Shown: piece by piece, positions 42,935 through 52,034 of the stretch | Layout: every line of letters starts with the position of its first letter | Position numbering within the stretch: the stretch's first letter is position 1 | From: Streptomyces sp. CB02261 | Lineage (GTDB): Bacteria; Actinomycetota; Actinomycetes; Streptomycetales; Streptomycetaceae | Direction of reading: 5' to 3' | Assembly: GCF_001905665.1 (NCBI RefSeq) | Contig: NZ_LIVX01000006.1 | Coordinates: 62,001 to 126,000, forward strand | DNA length: 64,000 nucleotides | Program-made: the position numbers and the translations under genes | The notes under the pieces: model-generated | What the model was told of the DNA's origin: nothing | The model's database searches: none | The model's input: the letters and a program-made list of their open reading frames with translations, nothing else

Positions 42935-44422
42935 TCAGCTCCCGGCGGCGGCCGGGGCGGGCGCGAGAGGGGCCGGCGGCTGTGTGAAGTAGGCGGCTCT
43001 GCGCCGGTAGCGGGTCCACAGGGCGGCGGGTACGCCGAGGGCGATGACGGTGAGCGGCAGGACGGTGAGGAAGCGCCCGTTCTCGGCGTCGAAGGCCAGG
43101 TGGTCCACCGAGTTCCACTGCTGGTGGGCCACGAGGCCGCCGAGCAGCAGCAGCGCGATGCCGCCGAGCAGCGGCAGGAGTCCCACGACGAGCGTGTCCC
43201 GTATCCGGCCCCGCAGTTCGCGGCGGAAGGTGACGACGCAGGCGATGCCGCCGACCCCGTACATCAGCGAGACCAGGATGCCGACGGAGTTGACGACGGC
43301 GACGACCACTTCGGACAGCGACCCGACGGCCAGCCCCGCGAGCGACACCCCGACGGCGAGGGCCGCGATGCGCACGGTGGAGGTGGCCGGCGTGCCCCAG
43401 GCGGGATGCAGCCGGGTCCAGCTCGGGCCGAGGACCCCGTCGCGGCCCATGGCGAGCGTGAGCCGGGCCCCCGCGATGACGCTCGACTGCATGCAGGCGA
43501 TGGTGGCGAAGAGCATGGCGGCGAGGGCGGCGGTCGCGCCCGCGGTGCCGTAGAAGGTGCGGGCCAGTTCGGTGACGCCGGACAGTGGGTCCGCGAGTTG
43601 TTCGGGCGTGAGGGCGTGCAGGAAGCCGGTGGCCGAGAAGAGGAAGAACCCGGTGGTGACGAGGATCGCGATGATTCCGGCCCGGCCCGGCGAGCGGACC
43701 GAGGTCGACTCCTCGACGACGGAGAAGGCGCTCTCCCAGCCCCAGAACATGTACGCCGCCATCACGGTCGCTCCGAGCAGCGTGAGCGTGTCGGGGAAGG
43801 CGAACGGCGAGAACCACGAGGCGGAGACGGGGGCCGCGTCACCCCGGACGAAGGCGGTGGCCACGAGGACGGTGACCACGACCGCGGAGACGCCGAGCAG
43901 CACGCTCTGCACCGCGGTGGCGCCCCGCACCCCCCGCAGCGCGCTCACGACGATCAGGCCGCTCCACACCAGGCCGGTGGCGGTGACCGCGAGGGCGTCG
44001 TCCGGGGAGAGCGCCGTGACGCCTGCCTCCGCGAGCAGTCCGAGGGTGAACTGCCCGGTGAGCTGGCCCGCGTACGACAGGAACAGGATGTTGGTGGCGA
44101 CCGAGGTCCATCCGGTGAGATAGCCGGTCCAGGGGCCGAGCGCCCGGCGTACCCAGACGTACGCCGTCCCGCAGTTGGGATCGCGGGCGGCGAGCCGAGC
44201 GTAACCCCCGGAGACGGCCAGGATCGGCAGGGCCGCGAGCAGGAAGGCGGCGGGCATCGCGGTGCCGGCGAGGGCGGCGAGGAAGGCGAGGCCGATGCCG
44301 ACACTGACGGTGGGGCTGATGTTGGCCAGCGCGATGACCACGCCGTGCCGGGTGCTGAGGGTCTTGCGGAACGCGGCGACGGGCGGCGACGCCTCGCCGG
44401 AGACGGGGCTTCCGTGGTCCAT
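42935..44422 (-). CDS. APC-superfamily amino acid/amine permease
   Basis: The 495-residue membrane protein has about 12-14 helices and APC-family signatures (ISPTVSVGIGLAFLAALAGT, YVWVRRALGPWTGYLTGW). It imports an amino acid, amine or related compound. The ATG at 44422 is supported by GAGGAG eight bases upstream; the in-frame GTG nine bases further back overlaps that site. It lies 94 bases upstream of the amidohydrolase gene on the same strand and likely supplies its substrate. Confidence 0.92.
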   Translation of the reverse strand: MDHGSPVSGEASPPVAAFRKTLSTRHGVVIALANISPTVSVGIGLAFLAALAGTAMPAAFLLAALPILAVSGGYARLAARDPNCGTAYVWVRRALGPWTGYLTGWTSVATNILFLSYAGQLTGQFTLGLLAEAGVTALSPDDALAVTATGLVWSGLIVVSALRGVRGATAVQSVLLGVSAVVVTVLVATAFVRGDAAPVSASWFSPFAFPDTLTLLGATVMAAYMFWGWESAFSVVEESTSVRSPGRAGIIAILVTTGFFLFSATGFLHALTPEQLADPLSGVTELARTFYGTAGATAALAAMLFATIACMQSSVIAGARLTLAMGRDGVLGPSWTRLHPAWGTPATSTVRIAALAVGVSLAGLAVGSLSEVVVAVVNSVGILVSLMYGVGGIACVVTFRRELRGRIRDTLVVGLLPLLGGIALLLLGGLVAHQQWNSVDHLAFDAENGRFLTVLPLTVIALGVPAALWTRYRRRAAYFTQPPAPLAPAPAAAGS

Positions 44423-44557
44423 GAGCAGCACTCCTCGGTTCGGGGTGCCCCGCAGACAACCGCTCGCCGCCCTATTTTGTCAACGGTGTGGGTAAAAAGA
44501 TTTCACGCCCCACGACAGGGCTTGCGGAGGCGCTGCCCGGCCTGGTCTGATCACCCC

Positions 44558-45301
44558 ATGGCAGTACGAGGCAGAGGCCGTCCCCCCAAGGTCGAGCTGG
44601 ACCTGCGGATCATCGTGGACGCCGCGCTCGCGCTGACCGACGACGAGGGCGCGGCGGCGCTCAGCGTGCGGCGGCTCGCCGCCAGACTGGGCGTCGACCC
44701 TTCCGCGCTGTACCGGCACGTCAGGGACAAGGACGAACTCCATCTGGCCCTGGCCGACCGCCTGTTCGAGGAGGCCCTGACCGGGTTCGAACCCTCGGAG
44801 AGCTGGCGCGACACCTTGCGCGACCTCGCGCTGCGCACACGCGACACGGCGCTGCGCCACCCCGGCGCGGCGGTCGTGGCCACCTACCGCACCACCCGGC
44901 GCCCTGCCGAGATGCGGATCGTGGAGCACATCCTGGCCGCCTTCGGCCGGGCCGGCTGCTCCCCCGCGCTGGCCGCCGTACTGCACCGGGTCTACGGGGA
45001 CTTCTCCCTGGCCTGGGCCGGGATGGACGCGGCGTTCGAGACACTCGACGGGGCGGCCCGTAAGGGCGACGAACAGGCATGGACTCGCGACTACCCGGCG
45101 GCCGACCCGGTCGCCTTCCCCGCGATCGCGCGGAGCGTGGCCCACATGGCGCGGCTGGACGGGACCACGGTGTTCCTCGCCGCGCTGGAGACCCTCCTGG
45201 ACGGGCTCGCGGCGCGGATCGCGGCGGAGGCCGCGAGCCGACGCCCGGACGCACCCGGCGAACCGCCGGATCGGACGCCGGCCACACAGCCGCCCCAGTA
45301 G
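44558..45301 (+). CDS. TetR-family transcriptional regulator
   Basis: The 247-residue protein has an N-terminal TetR helix-turn-helix (IIVDAALALTDDEGAAALSV, RRLAARLGVDPSALYRHV) preceded by the basic RGRGRPPK. The C-terminal ligand domain is Ala/Arg-rich. It is divergent from the permease/amidohydrolase pair with 135 bases between, including an AT-rich patch (44473-44503) that may hold the operator. It is likely a local repressor responding to the transported compound. Confidence 0.92.
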   Translation: MAVRGRGRPPKVELDLRIIVDAALALTDDEGAAALSVRRLAARLGVDPSALYRHVRDKDELHLALADRLFEEALTGFEPSESWRDTLRDLALRTRDTALRHPGAAVVATYRTTRRPAEMRIVEHILAAFGRAGCSPALAAVLHRVYGDFSLAWAGMDAAFETLDGAARKGDEQAWTRDYPAADPVAFPAIARSVAHMARLDGTTVFLAALETLLDGLAARIAAEAASRRPDAPGEPPDRTPATQPPQ

Positions 45302-46409
45302 CCGCGACCGGCCCCGGGACGTCCCGGTGGAGGCGGCGGTTGCGCTACGCGGCATCCTGGGCGGGTACGGCCGCGCGTACGGACCCATCAGGGGCGGGTT
45401 GACGAGCCGCCGCACACCGCCGTTGATGGCGGCCCATCGGGGTCGGGATTCATGGCGGTACCCCCCACATACGGACGCCGTCGCGTGGCTCCCCCACGCC
45501 GGGCTGTGGTCGGCAGGGGTGGGGCCCGCAGGGCTGGGGCCCGCAGGGCTGGGGCACACAGGGGTGCGGCCCGCCATCCAGGAGATCCGCGCTGTGCACG
45601 ACACCCCAGATCCGCCGCGGCCACCCCATGTGAACCGGCTGTTCGGGTTCATCCCGGAGGCCGACTTCCCTGCGGAGGCCCCGCTGTCAGCCACCGTGGC
45701 CGTCGCGGCGCAGCCGTTCGAGGCCGCCGTCTCAGCGGAGTGCGCTCCTTCCGACACCGGGATTGCGCCACCCTGTGACTCGATCCCGATGCGGGCCTCG
45801 CGCCCTGGAGGGCGCTCCAGAGCGGTCTGGAGGAGCGGGTCACCCGGCCATGCGCGACACAGTCCGCCAAAGGATCGCTGAGGACCCGCCTAACGTCGGA
45901 CAACTCTCTACGGCTATCCGACGGGATACGTCACTGGAGGGCGGCTCCTGGAACTGCACGGAAGAACCTGGAGATGGCACCGAGCTCCCTCGGCGGCGGG
46001 TCCGATCCGGCAGAGCCGGCCGCGGCTCCGACGAGTCGCCGGTCGCATGGAACTCGCCCACCAAGCTTTCCTCGGGTCGGGGCGCGGTGCCGACGGATAC
46101 CTACCCGAGTTCGTCGGTGATCCTGCCGCCGCGCTCGTCATCGTCCTCGCCAGACGTCTGGACCGATGCCGTCGGGCCCGCCGCGACCGGCGCCGCGCGC
46201 AGCACCCCGAGTAGACGAGCCCCAGGCCGGGGTCCGCGCGATCTCTCGCACGGACACCAGGCAGACCGCCGCCCCCTGCCCCCCACGGCCGATGGTTGCG
46301 ACAATACGGCTATCCGAGTCGTCCTCCATGCAGCGGCCGGCGCGGGCTCGATGACCGGGCCGCACCGGACGCAGCCGCCGAGGGCGGCATCGCCATGAAG
46401 GGGAGGGGC
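45302..46409. other. Long region without a confident gene
   Basis: About 1.1 kb lacks any recognisable protein on either strand. A plus-strand frame (45327-45881) contains a stretch RLFGFIPEADFPAEAPLSAT and a four-unit 15-base tandem repeat at 45516-45575; it may be a decayed gene. The last bases before 46410 carry the ribosome binding site of the CoiA-like gene. Confidence 0.45.
45516..45575. repeat. Four tandem 15-base units
   Basis: GGGGTGGGGCCCGCA, GGGCTGGGGCCCGCA, GGGCTGGGGCACACA and GGGGTGCGGCCCGCC follow one another. The period is a multiple of three and would encode five-residue G(V/L)GPA-like repeats in one frame. Confidence 0.6.
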
Positions 46410-47399
46410 ATGGTGCAGGACGACTTACTCGTGGTCGGCTTCGATCTGGAGACCCGTCGGGAGGTGCACATCGCCGAGGGGCCGCCGGAGCGCTGGAAGC
46501 AGCTCGGGTACGGGGGTACAGGCCAGCTCGTGTGCTTCTACTGCTTCCACGGCTTCGAGGCCCCGGTGGGCACCCAGGTGCCGCTGGTGACGCGCGGGCG
46601 GCTGGGCGGGAAGGTCCGCCGTCACTTCGCGCACCCGGCCGGGCAGGCCCCACCCGGCGGCCACGGCCCGGAGACGGTCTGGCACATCACAACCAAACAC
46701 ACACTGGCGGCCTGGGCGCGGACGAGGCCCGGGGTTGCCCGGGTGCGGCTGGAACAGTGGACGGAGGACCGCGACCGGCGGGCCGACGTCGAGGTGTTGC
46801 TGGAGGACGGTACGAGGATCGCACTGGAGGCGCAGCGCAGGCTGATGACCGATGACGGCTGGCGGGACCGGCACCGTGACTATGTCCGTCAGGATGTGGT
46901 CGATGTCTGGTTCTGGCGGCCGGGGGTGCACTTCCCGCACATCGTGCTCAGCGAGGGCTTGCCGGTGTGGTTCTACTCCGTCTCCAAGCGGGAGGCGGCG
47001 ACGTCGCTGGGCCGTCCGCACCGGCAGGTGGGCGAGTGGTGGAAGGCACCGGACCTGTCGGTGTACGGACTTCACCATCCTCCGTGCGCGCTGGACGAGC
47101 TCGAGCGGGTGACGATGCCCCTCGGCTCACTGGGCCTGGCGGCACACGGCGCGGTACTGCCGGAAGACGTGCACCAACGACTGCTCGACTCGCAGCGGGA
47201 GGCGCGCAGGGAGGCGAAGCAGCGCCAGGACGCCGTGGCCCGGTACGCCCAGTCCGTTCGTGACACCGATGAACGGGCGGCACGGGCGCCCGCACCTGCG
47301 CCGCCGCCCCGCGTGCCTGCAGGGAGCCTGGTGTGCGAGGCGTGCCGCCGACCGCTCGACCCCCTCCTCGCCAAGGCCCGCCGCCATATCCTGTGCTGA
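46410..47399 (+). CDS. CoiA-like nuclease-fold protein
   Basis: The 329-residue protein has the arrangement of competence-CoiA-like proteins: a zinc-like CFYCF start, RRHFAHPAG, then a restriction-endonuclease-like core with ETVWHITTKHTLAAWAR, DRRADVEVLLEDGTRIALEA (catalytic Asp and Glu-Ala-Gln motif EAQ) and DVVDVWFW. A C-terminal coiled coil leads to a CxxC tail (LVCEACRRPLDPL). CoiA-type proteins act on DNA, possibly in recombination, but here there are no competence genes around. AAGGGGAGG precedes the ATG at 46410; ATG 46395 is an alternative. Confidence 0.8.
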   Translation: MVQDDLLVVGFDLETRREVHIAEGPPERWKQLGYGGTGQLVCFYCFHGFEAPVGTQVPLVTRGRLGGKVRRHFAHPAGQAPPGGHGPETVWHITTKHTLAAWARTRPGVARVRLEQWTEDRDRRADVEVLLEDGTRIALEAQRRLMTDDGWRDRHRDYVRQDVVDVWFWRPGVHFPHIVLSEGLPVWFYSVSKREAATSLGRPHRQVGEWWKAPDLSVYGLHHPPCALDELERVTMPLGSLGLAAHGAVLPEDVHQRLLDSQREARREAKQRQDAVARYAQSVRDTDERAARAPAPAPPPRVPAGSLVCEACRRPLDPLLAKARRHILC

Positions 47400-47406
47400 C
47401 GGCCGG

Positions 47407-47655
47407 TTACGCGAGTGGGCGGAACACCTGGCCGTCGCCGGGGACGCGGTGATTGTGGGCCTCGGTCCACTCGGGCCGCCACCCCGGTCGCCCGGCATCC
47501 CGGTCGGCGTCGGCCGGCACGAGCACCGCCGGCTCCCGGGCGGGAGCCCTGCGGGGCGGGCGCGCGTACCAGCCGGCGATCTCGCCCATGCGTCGGGCGA
47601 AAGCGAGGCCGACCCAAACGGCGAGCCCCGCGGGGTGCCTGTGGTCATCGAGCAC
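47407..47655 (-). CDS. Small conserved-looking protein, 82 residues
   Basis: From a GTG at 47655 with AAGG five bases upstream, the product begins with a hydrophobic segment (HPAGLAVWVGLAFARRMGEI). It continues AGWYARPPRRAPAREPAVLV and ends GWRPEWTEAHNHRVPG. The pattern of Trp and Pro residues looks selected rather than random. No family with known function is recognised. It is convergent with the CoiA-like gene, ending seven bases beyond it. Confidence 0.5.
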   Translation of the reverse strand: MLDDHRHPAGLAVWVGLAFARRMGEIAGWYARPPRRAPAREPAVLVPADADRDAGRPGWRPEWTEAHNHRVPGDGQVFRPLA

Positions 47656-47998
47656 TTCATCCTTCTGCTGGACGCGGTGTCGGCGGAGGAGTTCGCGGCC
47701 GGGGTCGAGGGCCCGGACGTCGTCGTCTCCGCCGAGAAGATTTCCTCACCGGGGTTTAACCCCTCGAACTGAGCCATCACTTGGGTCGCTGGCATTGCCG
47801 ATGCGCACGCCCCCACCGAGCGCGACATGTTGGGAAAGGCTCACTGCTCGAACCATTGGGTAGCGAGAAGCGGACGCTGGATGATACGCAGACGGCGAAG
47901 GCCGTCTACCGCAGCCTCACCAGCACGACCGACGGCACAGACAGCAAGTCGAACTTCCCACCATGGGCATTCCTTGCGTCATTTTTTGGAGACATGCA

Positions 47999-48259
47999 AT
48001 GATTCGCACGGAAACGTCCTGGGTTCTCTTCATGGCTGGCCTCATCTTCGCCGCGGCCCTTGTTATCGGCGTGTGGAGATGACAGCAATCGATATCCTCG
48101 CCGGACGGCACGGCACATCGATACGTCGACGTCGCACATAGCGCCGGGCTGATGTACTCGTTCGCGACATCGGCGATTATCGCGCCACTCGTCCAGGTCT
48201 CCGGCTGGCCGACCGCAGTGAACATCGGCGCCGCCTCAGCGATCATCGAATGTTCGTGG
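47999..48259 (+). pseudogene. Small membrane protein gene with in-frame TGA
   Basis: A well-placed start (GGAG eight bases upstream, ATGA overlap with the stop of a preceding open frame) gives MIRTETSWVLFMAGLIFAAA then LVIGVWR, a single transmembrane helix, and a TGA at 48080-48082. The same frame resumes at once with QQSISSPDGTAHRYVDVAHS, then AGLMYSFATSAIIAPLVQVS and stops at 48259. The parts together look like one membrane protein broken by a nonsense codon and truncated at its end. The upstream frame (ending TSTTDGTDSKSNFPPWAFLA then SFFGDMQ) has no clear start. Base composition is lower in GC than the flanks. Confidence 0.5.
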
Positions 48260-48573
48260 TGACGATAACGAATGACGTCCGGCTCGGGTTTCAGGCGAGA
48301 ACCGACAATCAGATGCGCGATTCAAGGTCAAGTCTGCGTGGCGTACGGGAAGCACTGCTCATCGGCGAGCTCGGCGGCACCGTCTCCCTTCTGGCCGGCT
48401 TCGCTTCAGCTCAGCTGTACTTCCGGCCTCGCGACGGTCTCCGTTTGGGCGCCCGCTGTCGCAGCGCCCCTCGCGCGGCACCCCCACGGGCACCCCCCGC
48501 ACATACGGCTCCCCATAGGGGCACGCACTGGGTGCGGTCGAACCTCCTCGCCCCCCGGCTGCGTCGAACGGTG
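48260..48573. other. Intergenic stretch, nothing recognised
   Basis: No frame here has a recognisable product; it separates the broken membrane gene from the convergent hypothetical gene. Confidence 0.4.
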
Positions 48574-48990
48574 TCAGGCGGTGGCGATGGCGGCGAGGGC
48601 CTTGTGGAGCCGACGGATCGCGTCTTCGGCGTCCGTGTAGTGCTGGAGGGCCGCCGGGACAGCTCCGAAGGTGGGGCCGGGTTCGGCGGGCATGGCGCGC
48701 CAGTGCAGAACTGGCGTCAGGGAGGTGGCGGCCGCGCCGAGGAACCAGGCCAGGCGTCCGTGTACGTGGGCGAGGGCGATGGCCACAGCAGCGAGGGCTT
48801 CGCGCAGGTGTGCCAGCCGCTCGACCTCGGACAGGGCCTGCTGGGTCTGCGGGGCACCCACGACGGCGTGCAGATCGGCGGCTGCCTTCGCCGCGACGGC
48901 ACGGTCGTCGGGTGTCAGGACCCACGTACGGTCGCGGATTTGCCGTTCGGCTTCCTCCGCCAGCTCTTCGACGACACCCCGGATGTCCAT
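48574..48990 (-). CDS. Hypothetical helical protein, 138 residues
   Basis: The protein is almost entirely helical: MDIRGVVEELAEEAERQIRD, DDRAVAAKAAADLHAVVGAP, LSEVERLAHLREALAAVAIA and AEDAIRRLHKALAAIATA. No catalytic motif, signal peptide or membrane segment is evident. The codon bias supports a real gene, with AGGATTG upstream of the ATG. It resembles other unassigned Streptomyces coiled-coil-like proteins. It has no operon partner. Confidence 0.65.
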   Translation of the reverse strand: MDIRGVVEELAEEAERQIRDRTWVLTPDDRAVAAKAAADLHAVVGAPQTQQALSEVERLAHLREALAAVAIALAHVHGRLAWFLGAAATSLTPVLHWRAMPAEPGPTFGAVPAALQHYTDAEDAIRRLHKALAAIATA

Positions 48991-49446
48991 GCCCGCAATC
49001 CTATGCCTGTGCTCATGAGCGGTAGAGGGCTGGCAACCTGCCAGTGTGATCCCGTCACCTCTGACGTCCGAGCGGTCCGACTACAAAAGCGACGAGCCTC
49101 CGTGCGCAGCAGTGCGAGCGTGTGCGAAGCGCCGAGAAAGATCACGGCTCCAGCTATGAGCCAGAGGACCGATGCCCCCCAAGCGGTACTGCTGCGGGAG
49201 GAGCTGATCACCACCCTCTCGTGCCCACTCGACCCGACCCCAGAGGCGACCGAGACCCACCTGTGACCTGCGGAAAGATCCACGACGGAGGTTTCCGCCG
49301 GTTTCGTCGCCACGCGCACAGGATCGTCACCGAACCGACATACCGAGCAGTCGGAAACCCCTTACGTGGCGGCTATACCCATGAGTAACGTACGCGGACC
49401 ACCAGCGCCACCCGCCCGTCCCCCGGGGCGGCAAGGAGCAAGATCG
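48991..49446. other. Upstream region of the DUF485/symporter operon
   Basis: No intact gene is visible. A minus-strand hydrophobic stretch (ASVLWLIAGAVIFLGASHTL) occurs at about 49115-49185 but lacks a start and a sensible continuation. AAGGAGC at about 49429 is the ribosome binding site for the next gene. Confidence 0.45.
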
Positions 49447-50052
49447 ATGTCGTACCACGAGCCTTTCCCCGGCCCACCGCCCATACCCCAGAACCGGAAT
49501 GCCGGGCGCCACCGCCAAGAGGCGGCGTCGCAGTCCTGGGAGGGTGTATCGCCGTCCTGGGACTCTGATCCACAGGCAGCCTGGGCCTCGCCCTCGCGAC
49601 CGTGGGACTCCTCGCCGCAGGGCTGGGACTCCGCACAGCAGCCCTGGGACACGTCCTCGCAGCCGCAACCGCCCGCCGCCGTCACCAACGATCGTGATGA
49701 TCTGCACCGGCTCGGATCGGCCTACCGCAGGCTGCGCCGCGTCGCCACCTTCACCGCGTTGGGCTACTTCGTCGTCTTCCTCTTCCTGTCCGGTTACGCC
49801 CCCTCGATGATGACCAGCAGCGTCACCGGTGGTCTCACCATCGGTCTGGTCCTGGGGCTCCTCCAACTGCCCGTGGCGCTGGCCGCGATCGCACTGTACG
49901 AGCGGATCGCGCGCAACAACGTCGACCCGCTCGCCGCGGCGATCCGCGAACGCGCCGAGCAGGCGGCCGCGGCAGCCGCGCCCCGGCCGGAACGCCAGAG
50001 CCGCTCCGGCCGTCCCGTGTGGCAGCAGCCCACCGGAGGTGCGCGCGCATGA
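49447..50052 (+). CDS. DUF485 membrane protein with long proline-rich N-terminus
   Basis: The 201-residue protein has a hydrophilic N-terminus rich in Trp, Pro, Ser and Gln with repeated S-W-(D/E)/P-W-D units (residues 1-85). Two transmembrane helices of the DUF485 type follow (FTALGYFVVFLFLSGYAPSM and GGLTIGLVLGLLQLPVALAA), then a basic tail. DUF485 proteins are the small partners of acetate/solute:sodium symporters. Its stop overlaps the symporter start as ATGA. AAGGAGC lies seven bases before the ATG at 49447. Confidence 0.9.
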   Translation: MSYHEPFPGPPPIPQNRNAGRHRQEAASQSWEGVSPSWDSDPQAAWASPSRPWDSSPQGWDSAQQPWDTSSQPQPPAAVTNDRDDLHRLGSAYRRLRRVATFTALGYFVVFLFLSGYAPSMMTSSVTGGLTIGLVLGLLQLPVALAAIALYERIARNNVDPLAAAIRERAEQAAAAAAPRPERQSRSGRPVWQQPTGGARA

Positions 50053-51668
50053 CCAGCTTCAGCTCCGAGGCCCAGACCATGTCGCTGATGGCGTTCATCG
50101 CGGTCATCACCGTCACGCTGCTGCTGTGCGTGATGACAGGCCCCGATCGTGACGACCTGGGCGATTTCTACACCGGCTACCGCTCGCTCTCCCCCGTGCA
50201 GAGCGGCCTCGCGATCGCCGGCGACTACATCTCCGCCGGTACCGTGCTCGGCACCATCGGCATCATCGCGCTCGTCGGCTACGACGGCGTCACGCTCGCC
50301 CTGAGCACCGTGCTCTCACTGGTCCTGATGATGTTCCTGCTCGCCGAACCGCTGCGTAACGCCGGACGGTTCACGATCGGCGACGTCTTCACCCGACGTC
50401 TCCCAGGCCCCGCCGTGCGGATCACCACGGCCGCGGTCACTCTGACAGCTCTGTTGCCGCTGGTGATCTTCCAGCTCGCGGGCGCCGGCGATCTCCTCTC
50501 CGTCGTCCTCGGCTTCGACTCCGACGGCTTCAAGACCGGGGCGATCGTGTTCCTGGGCCTGCTGATGATCGCGTACGCGGCGATCGGCGGGATGAAGGGC
50601 ACCGCCTTCATCCAGATCGTCAAGACCGTCGCCCTGCTCGGCGCGTCCCTCGCGATCGCCGCGCTCATCCTCAACCGCTTCGACTTCAGCCTGCCCTCCC
50701 TGCTGGACGCCGCCAAGCGCGGCAGCGGGGCGGGAGACGCCTATCTCGCTGCCGGTCTGCAGTTCGGCGGCAACGAACTCGACATGATCAGCACTCAGTT
50801 GACGGTCGTGCTCGGCGCAGCGGTGCTGCCGCAGATCACCATGCGGATGTTCACCGCGCGCAGCGCGGCAGCCGTGCGGCGCTCGATGTCCTGGGCCGTG
50901 TCGACCGTCGTCGTGACCTGTCTGCTGATCGCCGTCATCGGCTTCGGCGCGGCGGCGATCGTCGGCCACCAGGGGATCGTCGCCGGCGACCCGCAGGGCA
51001 AGACAGCGTTTCTCATGGTCAGCCAGGCCGTCATGGGCACGGACCAGACAACCGTCGAGACACTGCTGTTCACGGCCGTGTCGACGGCCATCTTCCTCAC
51101 CCTGCTGGCCTCGGTCGCCGGCATCACCCTCGCCTGCGCCAACACACTGGCGCACGACCTCGTCACGCACGGGTTGCGCCGCAAGGCGCGACTGAAGGAC
51201 TCCGCGGAGATGGCCATCGCCCGGATCGCCGCGGCGGGCGTCGGGTTCGTGGCGATCGCGATCGCCGCCGGTGCGCGGCATCTGAACCTTCAGGCGCTGC
51301 TCACCCTGTCGTTCTGCATCGGCGCGTCCGCGGTCGCACCGGCTCTCATCTACAGCCTCTTCTGGCGCCGCTACTCCCGTAAGGGACTGCTCTGCACCCT
51401 GATCGTGGGCAGCGCCTCCGCGTTCATCCTCATGACCGGCAGCAACCTGGTGTCCGGATCGCCCCAGGCGATCTTCCCGGACCAGGACTTCAACTGGTTC
51501 CCGTTCACGACGTCGGGCATCATCTCGGCTCCGCTGGGCTTCCTCGCGGGCTGGCTCGGCACGGTGCTCTACGAACGTGACCCGGCCGCCCAGCGCATGC
51601 GGTACGAAGCGGTGGAGGAGACGATCCTGGCCGGCACACCCGCGGCGAACAGCGCCTCCACGTCCTGA
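50049..51668 (+). CDS. Sodium:solute symporter, ActP/MctC-like
   Basis: The 539-residue protein has about 13 transmembrane helices with SSS-family motifs (DFYTGYRSLSPVQSGLAIAG, DYISAGTVLGTIG, YAAIGGMKGTAFIQIVKTVA, LTLSFCIGASAVAPALIYSL). It probably takes up acetate, pyruvate or another short monocarboxylate with sodium. Coupled by an ATGA overlap to the DUF485 gene, matching the conserved YjcH-ActP pairing. A strong hairpin ends the operon. Confidence 0.95.
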   Translation: MTSFSSEAQTMSLMAFIAVITVTLLLCVMTGPDRDDLGDFYTGYRSLSPVQSGLAIAGDYISAGTVLGTIGIIALVGYDGVTLALSTVLSLVLMMFLLAEPLRNAGRFTIGDVFTRRLPGPAVRITTAAVTLTALLPLVIFQLAGAGDLLSVVLGFDSDGFKTGAIVFLGLLMIAYAAIGGMKGTAFIQIVKTVALLGASLAIAALILNRFDFSLPSLLDAAKRGSGAGDAYLAAGLQFGGNELDMISTQLTVVLGAAVLPQITMRMFTARSAAAVRRSMSWAVSTVVVTCLLIAVIGFGAAAIVGHQGIVAGDPQGKTAFLMVSQAVMGTDQTTVETLLFTAVSTAIFLTLLASVAGITLACANTLAHDLVTHGLRRKARLKDSAEMAIARIAAAGVGFVAIAIAAGARHLNLQALLTLSFCIGASAVAPALIYSLFWRRYSRKGLLCTLIVGSASAFILMTGSNLVSGSPQAIFPDQDFNWFPFTTSGIISAPLGFLAGWLGTVLYERDPAAQRMRYEAVEETILAGTPAANSASTS

Positions 51669-51681
51669 CGCGCACGCCCCC

Positions 51682-51729
51682 GCCGAAAGGGCGCCAGGCC
51701 TGAAGTTCCAGGCCAGGCGCCCTTTCGGC
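51682..51729 (+). terminator. Nested hairpin terminator
   Basis: An outer 14-bp stem (GCCGAAAGGGCGCC, 51682-51695, with 51716-51729) encloses an inner GGCCTG/CAGGCC stem. It starts 14 bases after the symporter stop. Confidence 0.8.
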
Positions 51730-51784
51730 TGTCACGAGGTGCCTAGGGGGCTCCGGAAAGTCATGGGAGCCAGCGTGGGGAGCA

Positions 51785-51875
51785 GGCGAGGGCGAGGGGC
51801 GGACCAGCGCCGGAAGCGTTCGTAGACCGTCTTCCACGGACCGTAACGTTCGGGCAGGTCACGCCAGGTCACCAC
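51785..51875 (-). pseudogene. IS5-type transposase fragment
   Basis: On the minus strand VVTWRDLPERYGPWKTVYER then FRRWSA is the highly conserved segment of IS5-family transposases (VPWRDLPERFGPWKTVYERFRRW). Both sides have lost similarity. It is a different transposase lineage from the one at 16960. The rest of 51730-52034 holds no gene. Confidence 0.75.
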
Positions 51876-52034
51876 CTACCCGATGCCTCTGTGGATGATC
51901 CGCTGGAGCCGCAGACCCCGATCATCCTCGATCTCACGTATCCGCACCCGATCAGTCACCCGAGCATGACAGTCATCGATCACCAAGAAATGAGCCCGGC
52001 AGGCCGTTTCCTGTTGACGGGTCCTGACGTCGCG

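Noticed and set aside
42578..44557. Long upstream extension of the TetR frame
   Set aside because: It runs antisense to the APC permease; the TetR domain begins at 44558 and codons before it have random composition.
45327..45881. 184-residue plus-strand frame with tandem repeat
   Set aside because: No ribosome binding site or family; one protein-like stretch is not enough to call a gene.
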